Assembly (NCBI RefSeq): GCF_024171945.1
Contig: NZ_JAMTCR010000003.1
Span: 610,211-674,210, forward strand
From: Actinokineospora globicatena
Lineage (GTDB): Bacteria > Actinomycetota > Actinomycetes > Mycobacteriales > Pseudonocardiaceae
Direction of reading: 5' to 3'
Length of the DNA stretch: 64,000 nucleotides
The notes beneath the pieces were generated by a model that saw only the letters and a list, made by a program, of their open reading frames with translations, was not told where the DNA came from and ran no database searches. The position numbers were made by a program, and so were the translations under genes. Below, piece by piece: positions 19,220-28,849 of this stretch; position 1 is the first letter of the stretch, and every line of letters begins with the position of its first letter.

Positions 19220-19843
19220 GTGAACAGAATCCCGGTAGCGGTGTACGCCGACGACCCATTCTTGCGCGGCGGCACCACCCACCTGCTGCGGTCGCGGCCC
19301 GAGGTCGAGCTGCTCGGTCCCGAGGACGAGGCCAAGGCCGCCGTGTCGTTGGTGGTCGTCGACGCCGTGGACGACGAGACGGCCCGGCTGCTGCGCGGCC
19401 TGCGCCGCGGTGGCGCGACCAGGACCGGTCTGGTGGTCGGCCGGTTCGACCAGAACTCGTTGCGCACCACCATCGACTGCGGTGTGGCCGCGGTGCTCCG
19501 GCGCGCCGAGGCCACGCAGGACCGGCTTGTCGGGGCGATCACGGCGATCGCCAGCGGTGAGGCGGTGCTGCCAGGGGACCTGCTGGAGACGCTGCTCGCG
19601 CACGTGGGCAGGCTGCAGCGCGGGGTGCTCGACCCGAACGCGCCCACACTGTCCACTTTGACCTCCCGGGAGTCCGACATCCTGCGGCTGGTCGCCGACG
19701 GGCTGGACACGGCCGAGATCGCGCTGAAGATGTCGTACTCGGAGCGGACGGTGAAGAACGTCCTGCACGAGGTCTCGACCCGGCTGAACCTGCGCAACCG
19801 CGCCCACGCGGTCGGTTACGTCATGCGCCACGGGCTGATCTGA
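19220..19843 (+). CDS. Orphan NarL/LuxR-type regulator (copy B), eCIS-linked
   Basis: This encodes 207 residues from GTG 19220 with GGAGG 5 nt upstream. The receiver-like domain keeps an acidic pair (YADDPFLRGG) and an Asp at the end of the third strand (LVVVDAV), unlike copy A. The LuxR HTH (LTSRESDILRLVADGLDTAE, SYSERTVKNVLHEV, TRLNLRNRAHAVGY) closely matches copy A at 12703. It lies at the head of the eCIS locus, divergent from the membrane protein, and is a candidate direct regulator of the cluster. No cognate kinase is nearby. Confidence 0.88.
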   Translation: MNRIPVAVYADDPFLRGGTTHLLRSRPEVELLGPEDEAKAAVSLVVVDAVDDETARLLRGLRRGGATRTGLVVGRFDQNSLRTTIDCGVAAVLRRAEATQDRLVGAITAIASGEAVLPGDLLETLLAHVGRLQRGVLDPNAPTLSTLTSRESDILRLVADGLDTAEIALKMSYSERTVKNVLHEVSTRLNLRNRAHAVGYVMRHGLI

Positions 19844-19966
19844 CTGGGCACCTGGGTCGGTCCCCGCGGGCACCGGGTGCGCCGTGATCCTGCCCCGGGA
19901 GACCTCGGCTTCTCCGCCGCGCCGGGTGACGATCACCGCGTGGCCCAACACCGCGAGAGGACCGCT

Positions 19967-22957
19967 GTGTCCAGAACGCTCGTCGTGCTCACCGTGCTGG
20001 CGTCGATGGGTGCGGCGGTGACCGCCGCCGCGCCCACGGTGGCGCAGGCCCAGCGCGACCCGGTGCCGACCAGGATCGCCTTCGCGGGCACCGGTCACCG
20101 CAGCGTCGGCGCCGTCGACAACCCGGTGCCCGACCGGCTGGACCCGACCCGTCCGCTGTTCGGCGCGGGCGCGGCGCACTACGACGACGACGTGTCGGCG
20201 CGCGGGGAACTGGTCGTGTTCACCAGCAGGCGCGATAGTCCCCGGCCGCAGGTCTACCTGGCCGAACCGGACGGAACGGTGCGCAGGCTGACGACCGAGC
20301 GGGACGCTGCCCGGCCGGTGTTGTCGCCCGACCTGCGCACCGTGGTGTTCGACTCGGTCGAGGGCGGGCAGCGCGATCTGTGGGCGGTCGGGGTGGATGG
20401 CACCGGCGAACGCAGGCTCACCCGGACACCACAGGACGAGACCTCGCCGACGTTCTCGCCGGACGGGGACGACATCGCGTTCGCCCGGTCAGGCCGGATC
20501 CTGGCGCTTCCGCTCGCTGGCGGTCCGACCCGCGTGCTGGTCAATGAGCCGAACGGGCAGGCCAGTCAGCCCTCGTGGAACCCGCGCGACGGGCGTCTCG
20601 CCTACACAGTCGACCTCGGCGCGGCGGGGACGCGGGTCAACATCCTCAGCGGCGGGGCCACGACTGGGACACCGTTGTTGAGCGGTGGTCAGGCCGGGTG
20701 GAGCGTCCAGTCCCCGGAGTGGAAACCGGACGGCGTCAACCTGTTGTTCCTGACCAAGGACCAGGACTGCACCTGCACGGCGGATCCGGCGGTGCTGAAG
20801 GTGTACTGCGTCGACACGAGCACGCTGCCCGCTCCGCAGCTGCCGGATCTCCTGCTGGCCGAGGACCGTGCGGTGTCCTCGCCGACGTGGCAGGTGATCG
20901 GCGGCGCCCAGCGGCTGCTGGTGGCCAGGACGAGCGCGCCCTCGGCGAACACCGCGACGCTGCAGGACATCCAGCCGGACGGGACTGATCCCCGTGACCT
21001 GGGCGTGCCGGTGCTGCGGGAAGACCCGGAGGCCGTCAACGACCCGAACCTGCTGTTCCACCCGCGCCCGCCGTATGACCCGTGGACGCAGCGGCAGTCC
21101 TACTCCCCCGACGGGCGGCGGATCGTGCTGAGCCGGTTCGAGGACGAGGCGGGCAGGCGGGTGCAGCGGCTGTGGCTGGTGGACGCCGACGGCGCGAACC
21201 CCCGCCGGGTGCCGGTGGCCGACCGGCAGCCCACCGACTGGGAGTTCGACCCCGCGTGGTCACCCGACGGCGAGTCGATCGTGTTCGCCCGACGCTCCCC
21301 CGGTGACGTGCGGCCCAACGGTGGGCCCAGCCGGGTCGTGGTCATCGACGCGGATTCCGGAGCTGTGCGCGGGCAGCTGCGGCCGCCGCCGGAGGTCGCC
21401 GACCAGGAGGACACGCAGCCCGCGTGGTCCCCGGACGGCCGGACGCTGTCGTTCACCCGGGGTCTGGTGACCGACGGACCGACCGGCGAGGTCCGCGACA
21501 ACCACATCTGGACTGCCCGCGCGGACACCCTGGGTGGGCAACGCGACCTGAGCGCGGCGGTGTGCGGGTTCGACTGCGCGGTCACCGACGACAGCCCGGC
21601 GTTCAGCCCGGACAGCCGCGTGCTCGCGTTCAACCGGGAGAACGACGGCGTGCTGCTGGTGTCGCTGGCCGATGCCGACTGCCGCGTGGTCCTCCCGGCT
21701 GGCTCTCCGTCCTGCGCCACGCCGGTGAACAGCGCGACCGGTCCGTTCCAGCCGCGTGACGTCGCGTTCTCGGCTGAGGGCGATCGGCTGGTGCTGACCA
21801 CTCGGCGTGAGGGTGACGCGCGCTCGCCTGAGGCGCTGGCGGTGCTCGACCTGGACACCGGTGAGCTGGCTCGGCTCGACTGGGACCTACCGGGGCGGCA
21901 GAAGGAGCCGACTTGGCAGCTGCCGGTCGACCTGGCTGTGCTGGCGCCGCCACGGATCACCGGCACCGTGGGTGAACCGGTGGAGGTGCCGGTCGATGTG
22001 GTGAACCACGGCCCGGCGGACACACCTTCGGCGACCGTCACGGGTTCGGTGCCGGAGGGGCTGCGGCTCGACGACCTGCGCGTACCCCGGGAGCGGTGCG
22101 ACGTGGTTGAGCGCCGGTGCGAGTTCGGGGCGTTGCCTGCGGACACGACGGTCCGGGTCACGGCTGTGTTCACGCCGGTCGTGGTGGGTCGGTGGACGGT
22201 GCAGTGGTCGGTGACCGGGCCGATCTTGGACTCGACACCGGGCGACAACGCGTCGTCGACCGTGGTCGAGGTGGGGTCTCCTGAGCCACCGGCGCCACCC
22301 CCGCCGCCACCGCCTGCTGGGCCTGCGTTGAGTGTGACCGTCAACCCGAATCCTTCCTATGTGGACGGCCGGGCGACGGTGACCTACACCGCGCGCAATG
22401 GTGGGCCGAGTCTCGCGACCGGGCTGCGCTTGGACATCGTGTTGCCTGCGGGGATCCCGGTGTCGTCGCTCCCGTCCGGCTGCACCGCGACCGGGTGTGC
22501 GTTGCCTGACTTGTGGCCCGGTATGGCGGCGGTGGTGCAGGTGGTGCTGGCTCCGAAGGCGCCGGTGACGACTGAGGTGCGCGGGCTGCTGCGTACCACT
22601 GGCACAGACAACGACTTGGCCGACAACACCGCTGTCGCTCCGATGCGGGTGCTGTTGCCGAAGATCGTGGCGTTGCCTGACATCGGGGAGCCTCGTTTCG
22701 TCACCTCGGTGCGCGGGGTCGACTTCCCGCCTGGCGTGCCAGTGGCGCTGACTTGGACATCTGGCATCACCGCGGCGGCGGCGCCCACGCTGCCGGGTGC
22801 CGATGGTCGGTTCATCTCGCAGCTGCTGATCCTCGCCAAGGACCAGACGGGGCCGCGCACGATCACGGCGACCGGTGCCGGGTTCCGGCCCGCGACCACG
22901 CCGTTCCTGGTGGTGCCTGGGTCGATCAGCCCGCCGGACATGGTGGGGCGACGATGA
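19967..22957 (+). CDS. Secreted TolB/PD40 beta-propeller with C-terminal DUF11-like domains
   Basis: This encodes about 996 residues. GTG 19967 is chosen because a signal peptide follows at once (LVVLTVLASMGAAVTAA, cleavage near AQA); GTG 19940 and an earlier start at 19877 are in frame. Residues about 50-640 hold WD40/PD40 propeller blades with many SPDG or SPDS turns, as in TolB. Two DUF11/CARDB-type beta domains follow, separated by a Pro-rich linker. The protein is probably exported and binds proteins or wall polymers. It directly precedes the eCIS structural run, and similar proteins occur in related loci. No catalytic motif is seen. Confidence 0.8.
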   Translation: MSRTLVVLTVLASMGAAVTAAAPTVAQAQRDPVPTRIAFAGTGHRSVGAVDNPVPDRLDPTRPLFGAGAAHYDDDVSARGELVVFTSRRDSPRPQVYLAEPDGTVRRLTTERDAARPVLSPDLRTVVFDSVEGGQRDLWAVGVDGTGERRLTRTPQDETSPTFSPDGDDIAFARSGRILALPLAGGPTRVLVNEPNGQASQPSWNPRDGRLAYTVDLGAAGTRVNILSGGATTGTPLLSGGQAGWSVQSPEWKPDGVNLLFLTKDQDCTCTADPAVLKVYCVDTSTLPAPQLPDLLLAEDRAVSSPTWQVIGGAQRLLVARTSAPSANTATLQDIQPDGTDPRDLGVPVLREDPEAVNDPNLLFHPRPPYDPWTQRQSYSPDGRRIVLSRFEDEAGRRVQRLWLVDADGANPRRVPVADRQPTDWEFDPAWSPDGESIVFARRSPGDVRPNGGPSRVVVIDADSGAVRGQLRPPPEVADQEDTQPAWSPDGRTLSFTRGLVTDGPTGEVRDNHIWTARADTLGGQRDLSAAVCGFDCAVTDDSPAFSPDSRVLAFNRENDGVLLVSLADADCRVVLPAGSPSCATPVNSATGPFQPRDVAFSAEGDRLVLTTRREGDARSPEALAVLDLDTGELARLDWDLPGRQKEPTWQLPVDLAVLAPPRITGTVGEPVEVPVDVVNHGPADTPSATVTGSVPEGLRLDDLRVPRERCDVVERRCEFGALPADTTVRVTAVFTPVVVGRWTVQWSVTGPILDSTPGDNASSTVVEVGSPEPPAPPPPPPPAGPALSVTVNPNPSYVDGRATVTYTARNGGPSLATGLRLDIVLPAGIPVSSLPSGCTATGCALPDLWPGMAAVVQVVLAPKAPVTTEVRGLLRTTGTDNDLADNTAVAPMRVLLPKIVALPDIGEPRFVTSVRGVDFPPGVPVALTWTSGITAAAAPTLPGADGRFISQLLILAKDQTGPRTITATGAGFRPATTPFLVVPGSISPPDMVGRR

Positions 22958-22970
22958 TGTGGGGGCGGCG

Positions 22971-23651
22971 ATGATCCACGAGGTGGACGAGGCCTTGCGC
23001 GGGCTGCTCACCGAGGGCGGCGTGCCCGGCAGCGGCGGGGAGCTGGCGTTCGAGGCACCGACGACGGACTGGACCGCGCGGCGCACGGTGCCGACGGTCA
23101 ACGTGTTCCTCTACGACATCCGCGAGGACCGGGCCCGGCGCAGCACCGGCACGACGGAGGAGCTCGACGCGGACGGCAAGGTCACCGGGTGGCGTGACCC
23201 GCCGCGCTGGTTCCGACTGTCGTACCTGGTGACGGCGTGGACGAACCGGCCCCAGGACGAACACCGGCTGCTGTCGCGGGCCTTGAGCTGCTTGGTGCGG
23301 CGGGAACGGGTCGAGGACCGGTGGCTCACCGGGACGCTTGCCGAACTCGGTCTGTCGGTGACCATGGAGGCCGCGGGCCCGGTGTCCCAGGGCAGCGCCG
23401 CCACCGACATCTGGTCCGCCCTCGGCGGCGAACTCAAACCCGCCATCGACGTCCTCATCATCGCCCCCCTCATCGGCGCCCACACCCCCGCAGGCCCCCC
23501 GGTAACCGAAGGCCTAGTCCTCCGCGGCGACCTAGCCCCCGACCCAGGCCACCACCTCCGCTACGAAACCCCCACCACCGCCGAAGGCGACGGCTTCGCC
23601 CCCACCCGCCCCCGCCCCACCCGCCGCAAACGCAGCAACCCCATCCGATGA
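22971..23651 (+). CDS. DUF4255 protein, eCIS tail terminator/cap (Afp16-like)
   Basis: This encodes 226 residues from ATG 22971. The N-terminal region matches the DUF4255 (Pvc16 N-terminal) family: an early VDEALRGLL helix, TVNVFLYDI, then RLSYLVTAWTNRPQDEHRLL. In Afp and PVC the family member caps the distal tube and sheath and ends polymerisation. The C-terminal 40 residues are Pro/Arg-rich and probably disordered. It overlaps the ATPase start by ATGA, consistent with co-expression of terminator and ATPase. Confidence 0.88.
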   Translation: MIHEVDEALRGLLTEGGVPGSGGELAFEAPTTDWTARRTVPTVNVFLYDIREDRARRSTGTTEELDADGKVTGWRDPPRWFRLSYLVTAWTNRPQDEHRLLSRALSCLVRRERVEDRWLTGTLAELGLSVTMEAAGPVSQGSAATDIWSALGGELKPAIDVLIIAPLIGAHTPAGPPVTEGLVLRGDLAPDPGHHLRYETPTTAEGDGFAPTRPRPTRRKRSNPIR

Positions 23652-25573
23652 CCCCCGACGATCTGTTCGACGGGTTGGCGGAGTTGGAGGCTCGGGTTCG
23701 CAAGGCGATCGAGGAGCGGGCCGCCGATGATCCGGGGTTTGCTGATCCGCGGCGGGCGCTCTACGTGACGCAGGCGGATGCGCTCCGGGTGCTGGATGTG
23801 CCGGTTGAGCTGGAGCCCAGGGCGCAGGTGGGGCGTGGGCGGATGGCGGCCATGGCGGCTGGGTTCGGGCTCTCCGATGTCGACCTGGACCTGCTGCTGG
23901 TGGCGGTCGCGCCGGATATTGATGCGAGGTTTGAGCGGCTCTACGGGTATCTCAATGACGACATCACCCGGCGTAGGCCCACGGTGGGGTTGACGTTGCG
24001 GCTCTGCGGGTTGCCGCACGCTGGGCTGGGCCGGTTCCGGTTGGCACCGACGGCGCCGTTGGTTGCCGGCGGGCTGGTGGAGATCGGCGAAGCGAGTGCG
24101 CCCGCGCTGTCACGCACCCTGAGGGTGCCGGACCGGGTCGTCGCGCACCTCCTCGGAGCCGAAGACTCCACTTGGGCGCCCGAAATCTGCCCAGCTGACC
24201 CCGGCCCATTCGCCAAACGAGTCCGTGCGGCGACAGCGGCAGGACCGGTACACCTGCACGACACCACAGGAGAGGCCCACCAGCTCGCCATCGAAGCCCT
24301 GGGCACCGCGATAGCGGTCGACCCCGCCACGCTGACCGACGTCGTCCCGCTAGTGCGCGAGGCCCGACTCCGCAACGCAGGAATCGTCGTCGGACCACTC
24401 CACGAAGCGCCCGACGGCCTTGAGCACCTCCTCGCCACAGCCCACGAAGTCCCCCTGATCCTCCACAGCGCCCTGACCTGGGACGCGAGCTGGTCCCCCC
24501 GCACCGTCCTATCCATCCCCGTCCCCCACTCCCCCGGCAACCACCCCGACACCTGGTCGAACGCGATCACGAAGGCGACCGGAGCACCCGCCAATCCGGA
24601 TATCATGGCCGCTGTCGGGGTCTACCGGGTCGGCGCCGCGCAGGTCGAACGGATCGTGTCGGTCGCCGCCAGGCACGCGGCGCTGGACGGTCTGCCGCTC
24701 AACGTCGAGCATGTCCGAGCCGGAGTGCGCGCGACCAACGGCTCCGGCCTGCGCAGACTGGCCCGCCGGATCATCCCGTCGGTCACCTGGGACGACCTGG
24801 TGCTCCCGGACACCACCCTGGCGCAGCTCACCGAACTGGCCCAGCGGGCACGGCTGCGCGACCGCGTCCTCGGCGAGTGGCGGATGCGCCCCGGCGGCGG
24901 CCGAGGGCACGGCGTCGTGGCCCTGTTCGCGGGCGAGTCCGGGACCGGCAAGACGATGTCGGCCGAGGTCGTCGCCGCGGCCATCGGGATGGACCTGTAC
25001 GTGGTCAACCTGGCTACCGTGGTCGACAAGTACCTCGGGGAGACCGAGAAGAACCTGGAGCGGATCTTCACCGAGGCCGAACGGGTCCAGGGCGTGCTGC
25101 TGTTCGACGAGGCCGACGCGGTGTTCGGCAAGCGGTCGAAGATCTCCGACGCCCGCGACCGGTACGCCAACCTGGAGTCGGCCTACCTGCTGTCCCGCCT
25201 GGAGTCCTTCGGCGGCGTCGCCGTGCTCACCACCAACCTTCGGTCCAATGTGGACGACGCGTTCACCAGGCGGCTCGACGTGATCGCCGAGTTCGCGCTC
25301 CCCGACGCCATGCAACGCGCCGCACTGTGGGACCGCTGCCTCGGCACCGCGATGCCCAGATCCGACGACCTGGACATCGCGAGGTGCGCACAGAGTTTCG
25401 AACTGGCGGGCGGCTCGATCCGGGCCTGCGCGATCAGCGCCGCATACGCCGCGGCCGCCGAGGACCGCCCGGTGGCGATGGCCGATCTCGTCGCGGCGGT
25501 GCGCCAGGAGTACCGCAAGCTCGGCAGGCTCGTCGACGACGCCGAGCTCACCCCGTCCGCGCTATCCGCCTGA
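23648..25573 (+). CDS. eCIS AAA+ ATPase (Afp15-like)
   Basis: This encodes 641 residues from ATG 23648, overlapping the upstream stop. The N-terminal half is a winged-helix/degenerate ATPase region typical of eCIS ATPases. The C-terminal AAA+ domain has Walker A GESGTGKT (429-436), Walker B LLFDEADAVF (Asp487, Glu488), sensor and arginine-finger stretches (NLRSNVDDAFTRRLD), and a final lid. By analogy with Afp15 it is needed for particle assembly or maturation rather than for injection itself. It is the last gene before the candidate cargo. Confidence 0.92.
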   Translation: MTPDDLFDGLAELEARVRKAIEERAADDPGFADPRRALYVTQADALRVLDVPVELEPRAQVGRGRMAAMAAGFGLSDVDLDLLLVAVAPDIDARFERLYGYLNDDITRRRPTVGLTLRLCGLPHAGLGRFRLAPTAPLVAGGLVEIGEASAPALSRTLRVPDRVVAHLLGAEDSTWAPEICPADPGPFAKRVRAATAAGPVHLHDTTGEAHQLAIEALGTAIAVDPATLTDVVPLVREARLRNAGIVVGPLHEAPDGLEHLLATAHEVPLILHSALTWDASWSPRTVLSIPVPHSPGNHPDTWSNAITKATGAPANPDIMAAVGVYRVGAAQVERIVSVAARHAALDGLPLNVEHVRAGVRATNGSGLRRLARRIIPSVTWDDLVLPDTTLAQLTELAQRARLRDRVLGEWRMRPGGGRGHGVVALFAGESGTGKTMSAEVVAAAIGMDLYVVNLATVVDKYLGETEKNLERIFTEAERVQGVLLFDEADAVFGKRSKISDARDRYANLESAYLLSRLESFGGVAVLTTNLRSNVDDAFTRRLDVIAEFALPDAMQRAALWDRCLGTAMPRSDDLDIARCAQSFELAGGSIRACAISAAYAAAAEDRPVAMADLVAAVRQEYRKLGRLVDDAELTPSALSA

Positions 25574-25591
25574 CCGGCAGAGGAGGCACCC

Positions 25592-27193
25592 ATGCACGAA
25601 CACGAGCAGGACCGGCCCGAGCGGCGGACGGCACCGCACCGCGCGGCTCAACCCGAAGATCAGGGACCCGCGACGAGGACCGTGCACGACCTGCAGCGGT
25701 CCCTGGGCAACGCGGCCGTGGCGCGACTGCTCTCCGGCGAGGAGCAGGATGAGACGACCGAACCGTCCGGGGTGCACGACGTGTTGACCGGCGCGGGCCG
25801 CCCTCTCGACGCCGGGAAGCGCGCGGACATGGAATCGCGGCTGGGCGCGGACTTCTCCACCGTACGCGTGCACAACGACACCGCGGCAGCTCGTTCGGCT
25901 GACGAGATCGGGGCCCGCGCCTACACCTCCGGCGAACACGTCGTCCTGGGGCGAGGTGGCTCGGACGACCACACCCTCGCGCACGAACTCTGGCACGTGG
26001 TGCAGCAGCGCGAAGGTCCGGTCTCGGCGACCGACCACGGCAACGGCGTTGCCCTCAGCGACCCCGGCGACCGGTTCGAACGGGCAGCCGAGGACGTCGC
26101 CACCCGCGCGATGAGCGGCCCCGCGCCCGAAACCGACCACAGTGGACACAGTCACGAGCACACCACGCCCGCAAGCGGACAGCCCGCCGTGCAGCGAAGT
26201 CCGCGCGACTGGCGCAACTCCGACGACGTCCGCGCCGCGCTCGCCGCCGAACCCGGCAGCATGGGCCTGCGGCGCTCGTTCTGGCCCGCGATCGGCGAGG
26301 CCGTCCGGGCCTACATCTCCATCCAGGACAACGACCAGCTCGACCAGCGCCGCGACACCCTCAACACCCTGGAGGAGGCGATCCAGGCCTGGGAGGAGAA
26401 CCAGCGCGGCACCGTCACCCTCAACATCGTCCAAGCCCGCGCCAAACGTGCCACCGTCGCCGCGCTAGTCCAGCTGATCGCCACCGAACGCCGCGAGATC
26501 CGCACCGCGACCGCGCCGCCACAAGCATCAGCGTCGACCCCGATGGCCATGCCGGGCGCCAGCGCGGCGCGGCCGATGGCGATGGGCGGCCCGTCACGCG
26601 GCCGGGCACGCGAGGAGTCCGACGACAGCAGCCCCGAGGGCCGCATCGACATGGCCGGACTGCGGGACCGGTTCGCCTCCACCGCGAACCTACCTCCGGG
26701 CATCGACATCCACGCGCACCTGACCAGGGGCCGCAACATCCCCGCCATCCACGACCAAGGTCTGATGCCCGGGGCGTCGCGCGGCATCGGCCTGCCCGAC
26801 ACCGACCGGGAACCCGACACCAGCTACACCTACCTGCTCTCCGGTTCCCCGCCCGCCGCGCGGTTCGTGTCGCAGGAGGCCGGTGGCCGCACGGTCGGCG
26901 TGGTCAGCTCGAATGTCGACTTCGGACCCGACACCAACTACTCGGGCGGCTCCTACATGCACCACGGCGGCGTCCCACCGGTGCGCGACAACAGCAACCA
27001 GCCGGGCGACGGGCCGTTCTCGTTCACCCTGCCCGCGACGCCGCGAACCCGGCAGGGACTGCGGGACTTCGTCAACGGCCACCTGCCCGCCGGGCAACAC
27101 CAGCTGACCGAGGCGGAGGCGATGGAGCGGGTCCTGGCCGCCCTGTGGCGCACGTTCGGCATCCGCGCCGCGGGCGACCTCTCGCGCGGCTGA
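25592..27193 (+). CDS. DUF4157 (eCIS core domain) protein with ART-like C-terminus, candidate cargo
   Basis: This encodes 533 residues from ATG 25592 (GAGGAGG upstream). Residues about 60-138 are a DUF4157 domain (PLDAGKRADMESRLGADFS, VRVHNDTAAA, YTSGEHVVLG) ending in a zinc-protease-like HELWH motif at 131-135. DUF4157 is the hallmark domain of eCIS-associated toxins. A Pro/Ala/Met-rich linker (about 300-340) leads to a C-terminal domain. That domain has HLTRGRNIPAIHDQGLMPG (His376, Thr378), a Y-x-YLLSGSPPAARF segment (Tyr412, Tyr414, Ser417) and a following beta strand, an order seen in ADP-ribosyltransferases of the H-Y-E type. The toxin activity is inference. The gene sits between ATPase and sheath. 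Confidence 0.75.
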   Translation: MHEHEQDRPERRTAPHRAAQPEDQGPATRTVHDLQRSLGNAAVARLLSGEEQDETTEPSGVHDVLTGAGRPLDAGKRADMESRLGADFSTVRVHNDTAAARSADEIGARAYTSGEHVVLGRGGSDDHTLAHELWHVVQQREGPVSATDHGNGVALSDPGDRFERAAEDVATRAMSGPAPETDHSGHSHEHTTPASGQPAVQRSPRDWRNSDDVRAALAAEPGSMGLRRSFWPAIGEAVRAYISIQDNDQLDQRRDTLNTLEEAIQAWEENQRGTVTLNIVQARAKRATVAALVQLIATERREIRTATAPPQASASTPMAMPGASAARPMAMGGPSRGRAREESDDSSPEGRIDMAGLRDRFASTANLPPGIDIHAHLTRGRNIPAIHDQGLMPGASRGIGLPDTDREPDTSYTYLLSGSPPAARFVSQEAGGRTVGVVSSNVDFGPDTNYSGGSYMHHGGVPPVRDNSNQPGDGPFSFTLPATPRTRQGLRDFVNGHLPAGQHQLTEAEAMERVLAALWRTFGIRAAGDLSRG

Positions 27194-27302
27194 CCGGTAG
27201 GGCAACGGGGGTGCCCCCGCCGAGAGTCGAGCGGACCTGCCACCGCACCGCCCACCCGCGACACCCTGTTACCAGGCACCGGATTCGAGACGAGGAGCGA
27301 CC

Positions 27303-28820
27303 ATGCCGCAGTACCTCTCCCCAGGTGTGTACGTGGAGGAGGTCCAGACCGGGGCGCGACCGATCGAGGGGGTCGGCACGGCGGTCGCCGCCTTCGTCGG
27401 GTTCGCCGAGCGCGGCCCGTTCCACCGACCCACCCTGGTGACCAGCTGGAACCAGTACGCGCAGCTGTTCGGCGGGTTCGTCGACGGCACCTACCTGCCG
27501 CACGCGGTGTACGGCTACTTCACCAACGGCGGCGGCTCGGCCTACGTGGTCCGCGTCGGCGGCGACGCACCCGACGCCGAACCGCCCGCGCCGGTGCCGG
27601 TGACCCTCGGCGGGCTGCTCGTCGCGCCCCGCCCCGAGGCCGGACCGGACATCTCGGTCGAGATCGCCGACGCCGACGGGGAGACCCCGCCGGAGGACCG
27701 GTTCAAGCTGCTGGTGCGGCAGGGCACCAAGGTCGTGGAGACCTTCGACGTCTCGACCCGCAAGAACGTCAAGAACTACGTGGTGACCCAGGTCGGCGAG
27801 CGGTCCAAGCTGATCACCGTCACCGAGCGGCCCGGCACCTCGCTGTCGCGACCGGACCGGCAGTCGATCACCCTCGCCGCGCCGGACAAGCCCGCGGAGT
27901 CGACCGGGACCGCCGACGCCTCCGAGTACATCGGCGACGCCGAGGCGCGCACCGGGTTCGGCGGCCTGGAGTCGATCGACGAGGTGACCATGGTCGCCGT
28001 GCCCGATCTGATGGGTGCGTACCAGCGCGGCAGCATCGACCTCGAGGGCGTCAAGACGGTCCAGTTGGCGGTGATCTCGCATTGCGAGCAGATGGGCGAC
28101 CGGGTCGCCGTGCTCGACACCCCGCCCGGGCTCTCCGCGCAGCAGGTCCGCACTTGGCGGCAGGACACGGCGGGTTACGACTCCAAGCACGCGTCGCTGT
28201 ACTACCCGTGGATCAAGGTGTTCGACCCGGCCGCCGGGCGCAACGTCATCGTCCCGCCGTCCGGCCACGTCTCGGGTGTGTGGGCGCGCAACGACGTCGA
28301 GCGCGGTGTCCACAAAGCACCGGCCAACGAGGTCATCCGCGGCGCGGTCGACCTGGAGCTGACGCTGAGCAAGGGCGAGCAGGACCTGCTCAACCCCATC
28401 GGCGTCAACTGCGTGCGCGCCTTCCCCGGCCGGGGCATCCGGATCTGGGGCGCCCGCACGCTCTCGTCGGACCCGGCGTGGCGCTACCTCAACGTGCGCA
28501 GGCTGTTCAACTACCTGGAGGAGTCGATCCTGCTCGGCACCCAGTGGGTGGTGTTCGAGCCCAACGACGACCGGCTCTGGTCGAGCATCCGGCGCAACAT
28601 CACCGCGTTCCTCACCGAGCAGTGGCGCCGGGGCGCGCTGTTCGGGCGCAACGCGGAAGAGGCGTTCTACGTCAAGTGCGACCGGGACAACAACCCGCGC
28701 GAGTCGATCGACCTCGGGCAGGTCGTGTGCGAGATCGGTGTCGCGCCGGTGAAGCCCGCGGAGTTCGTGGTGTTCCGGCTGGCGCAGTTCTCGGACAGCA
28801 CCAGCCTCGTCAGCGAGTAA
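27303..28820 (+). CDS. Contractile tail sheath protein (Afp2-like)
   Basis: This encodes 505 residues from ATG 27303 with GAGGAG upstream. The N-terminus YLSPGVYVEEVQTGARPIEG is the classic sheath signature. The C-terminal third (GIRIWGARTLSSDPAWRYLN, VRRLFNYLEESI, EPNDDRLWSSIRRNI, FLTEQWRRGALFG) forms the conserved domain that handshakes between subunits. Sheath contraction drives the inner tube outward. Only one sheath gene is present, whereas Afp and PVC have several. A 109-bp gap separates it from the cargo gene and may contain a promoter. Confidence 0.97.
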   Translation: MPQYLSPGVYVEEVQTGARPIEGVGTAVAAFVGFAERGPFHRPTLVTSWNQYAQLFGGFVDGTYLPHAVYGYFTNGGGSAYVVRVGGDAPDAEPPAPVPVTLGGLLVAPRPEAGPDISVEIADADGETPPEDRFKLLVRQGTKVVETFDVSTRKNVKNYVVTQVGERSKLITVTERPGTSLSRPDRQSITLAAPDKPAESTGTADASEYIGDAEARTGFGGLESIDEVTMVAVPDLMGAYQRGSIDLEGVKTVQLAVISHCEQMGDRVAVLDTPPGLSAQQVRTWRQDTAGYDSKHASLYYPWIKVFDPAAGRNVIVPPSGHVSGVWARNDVERGVHKAPANEVIRGAVDLELTLSKGEQDLLNPIGVNCVRAFPGRGIRIWGARTLSSDPAWRYLNVRRLFNYLEESILLGTQWVVFEPNDDRLWSSIRRNITAFLTEQWRRGALFGRNAEEAFYVKCDRDNNPRESIDLGQVVCEIGVAPVKPAEFVVFRLAQFSDSTSLVSE

Positions 28821-28849
28821 GAGCCGCTAGGGATCAACGGAGGTAGACC

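Noticed and set aside
27194-27302. Terminator between cargo and sheath genes (CGGGGG-TG-CCCCCG)
   Set aside because: The stem is only six pairs with a 2-nt loop, too small to claim; it may be chance in high-GC DNA.
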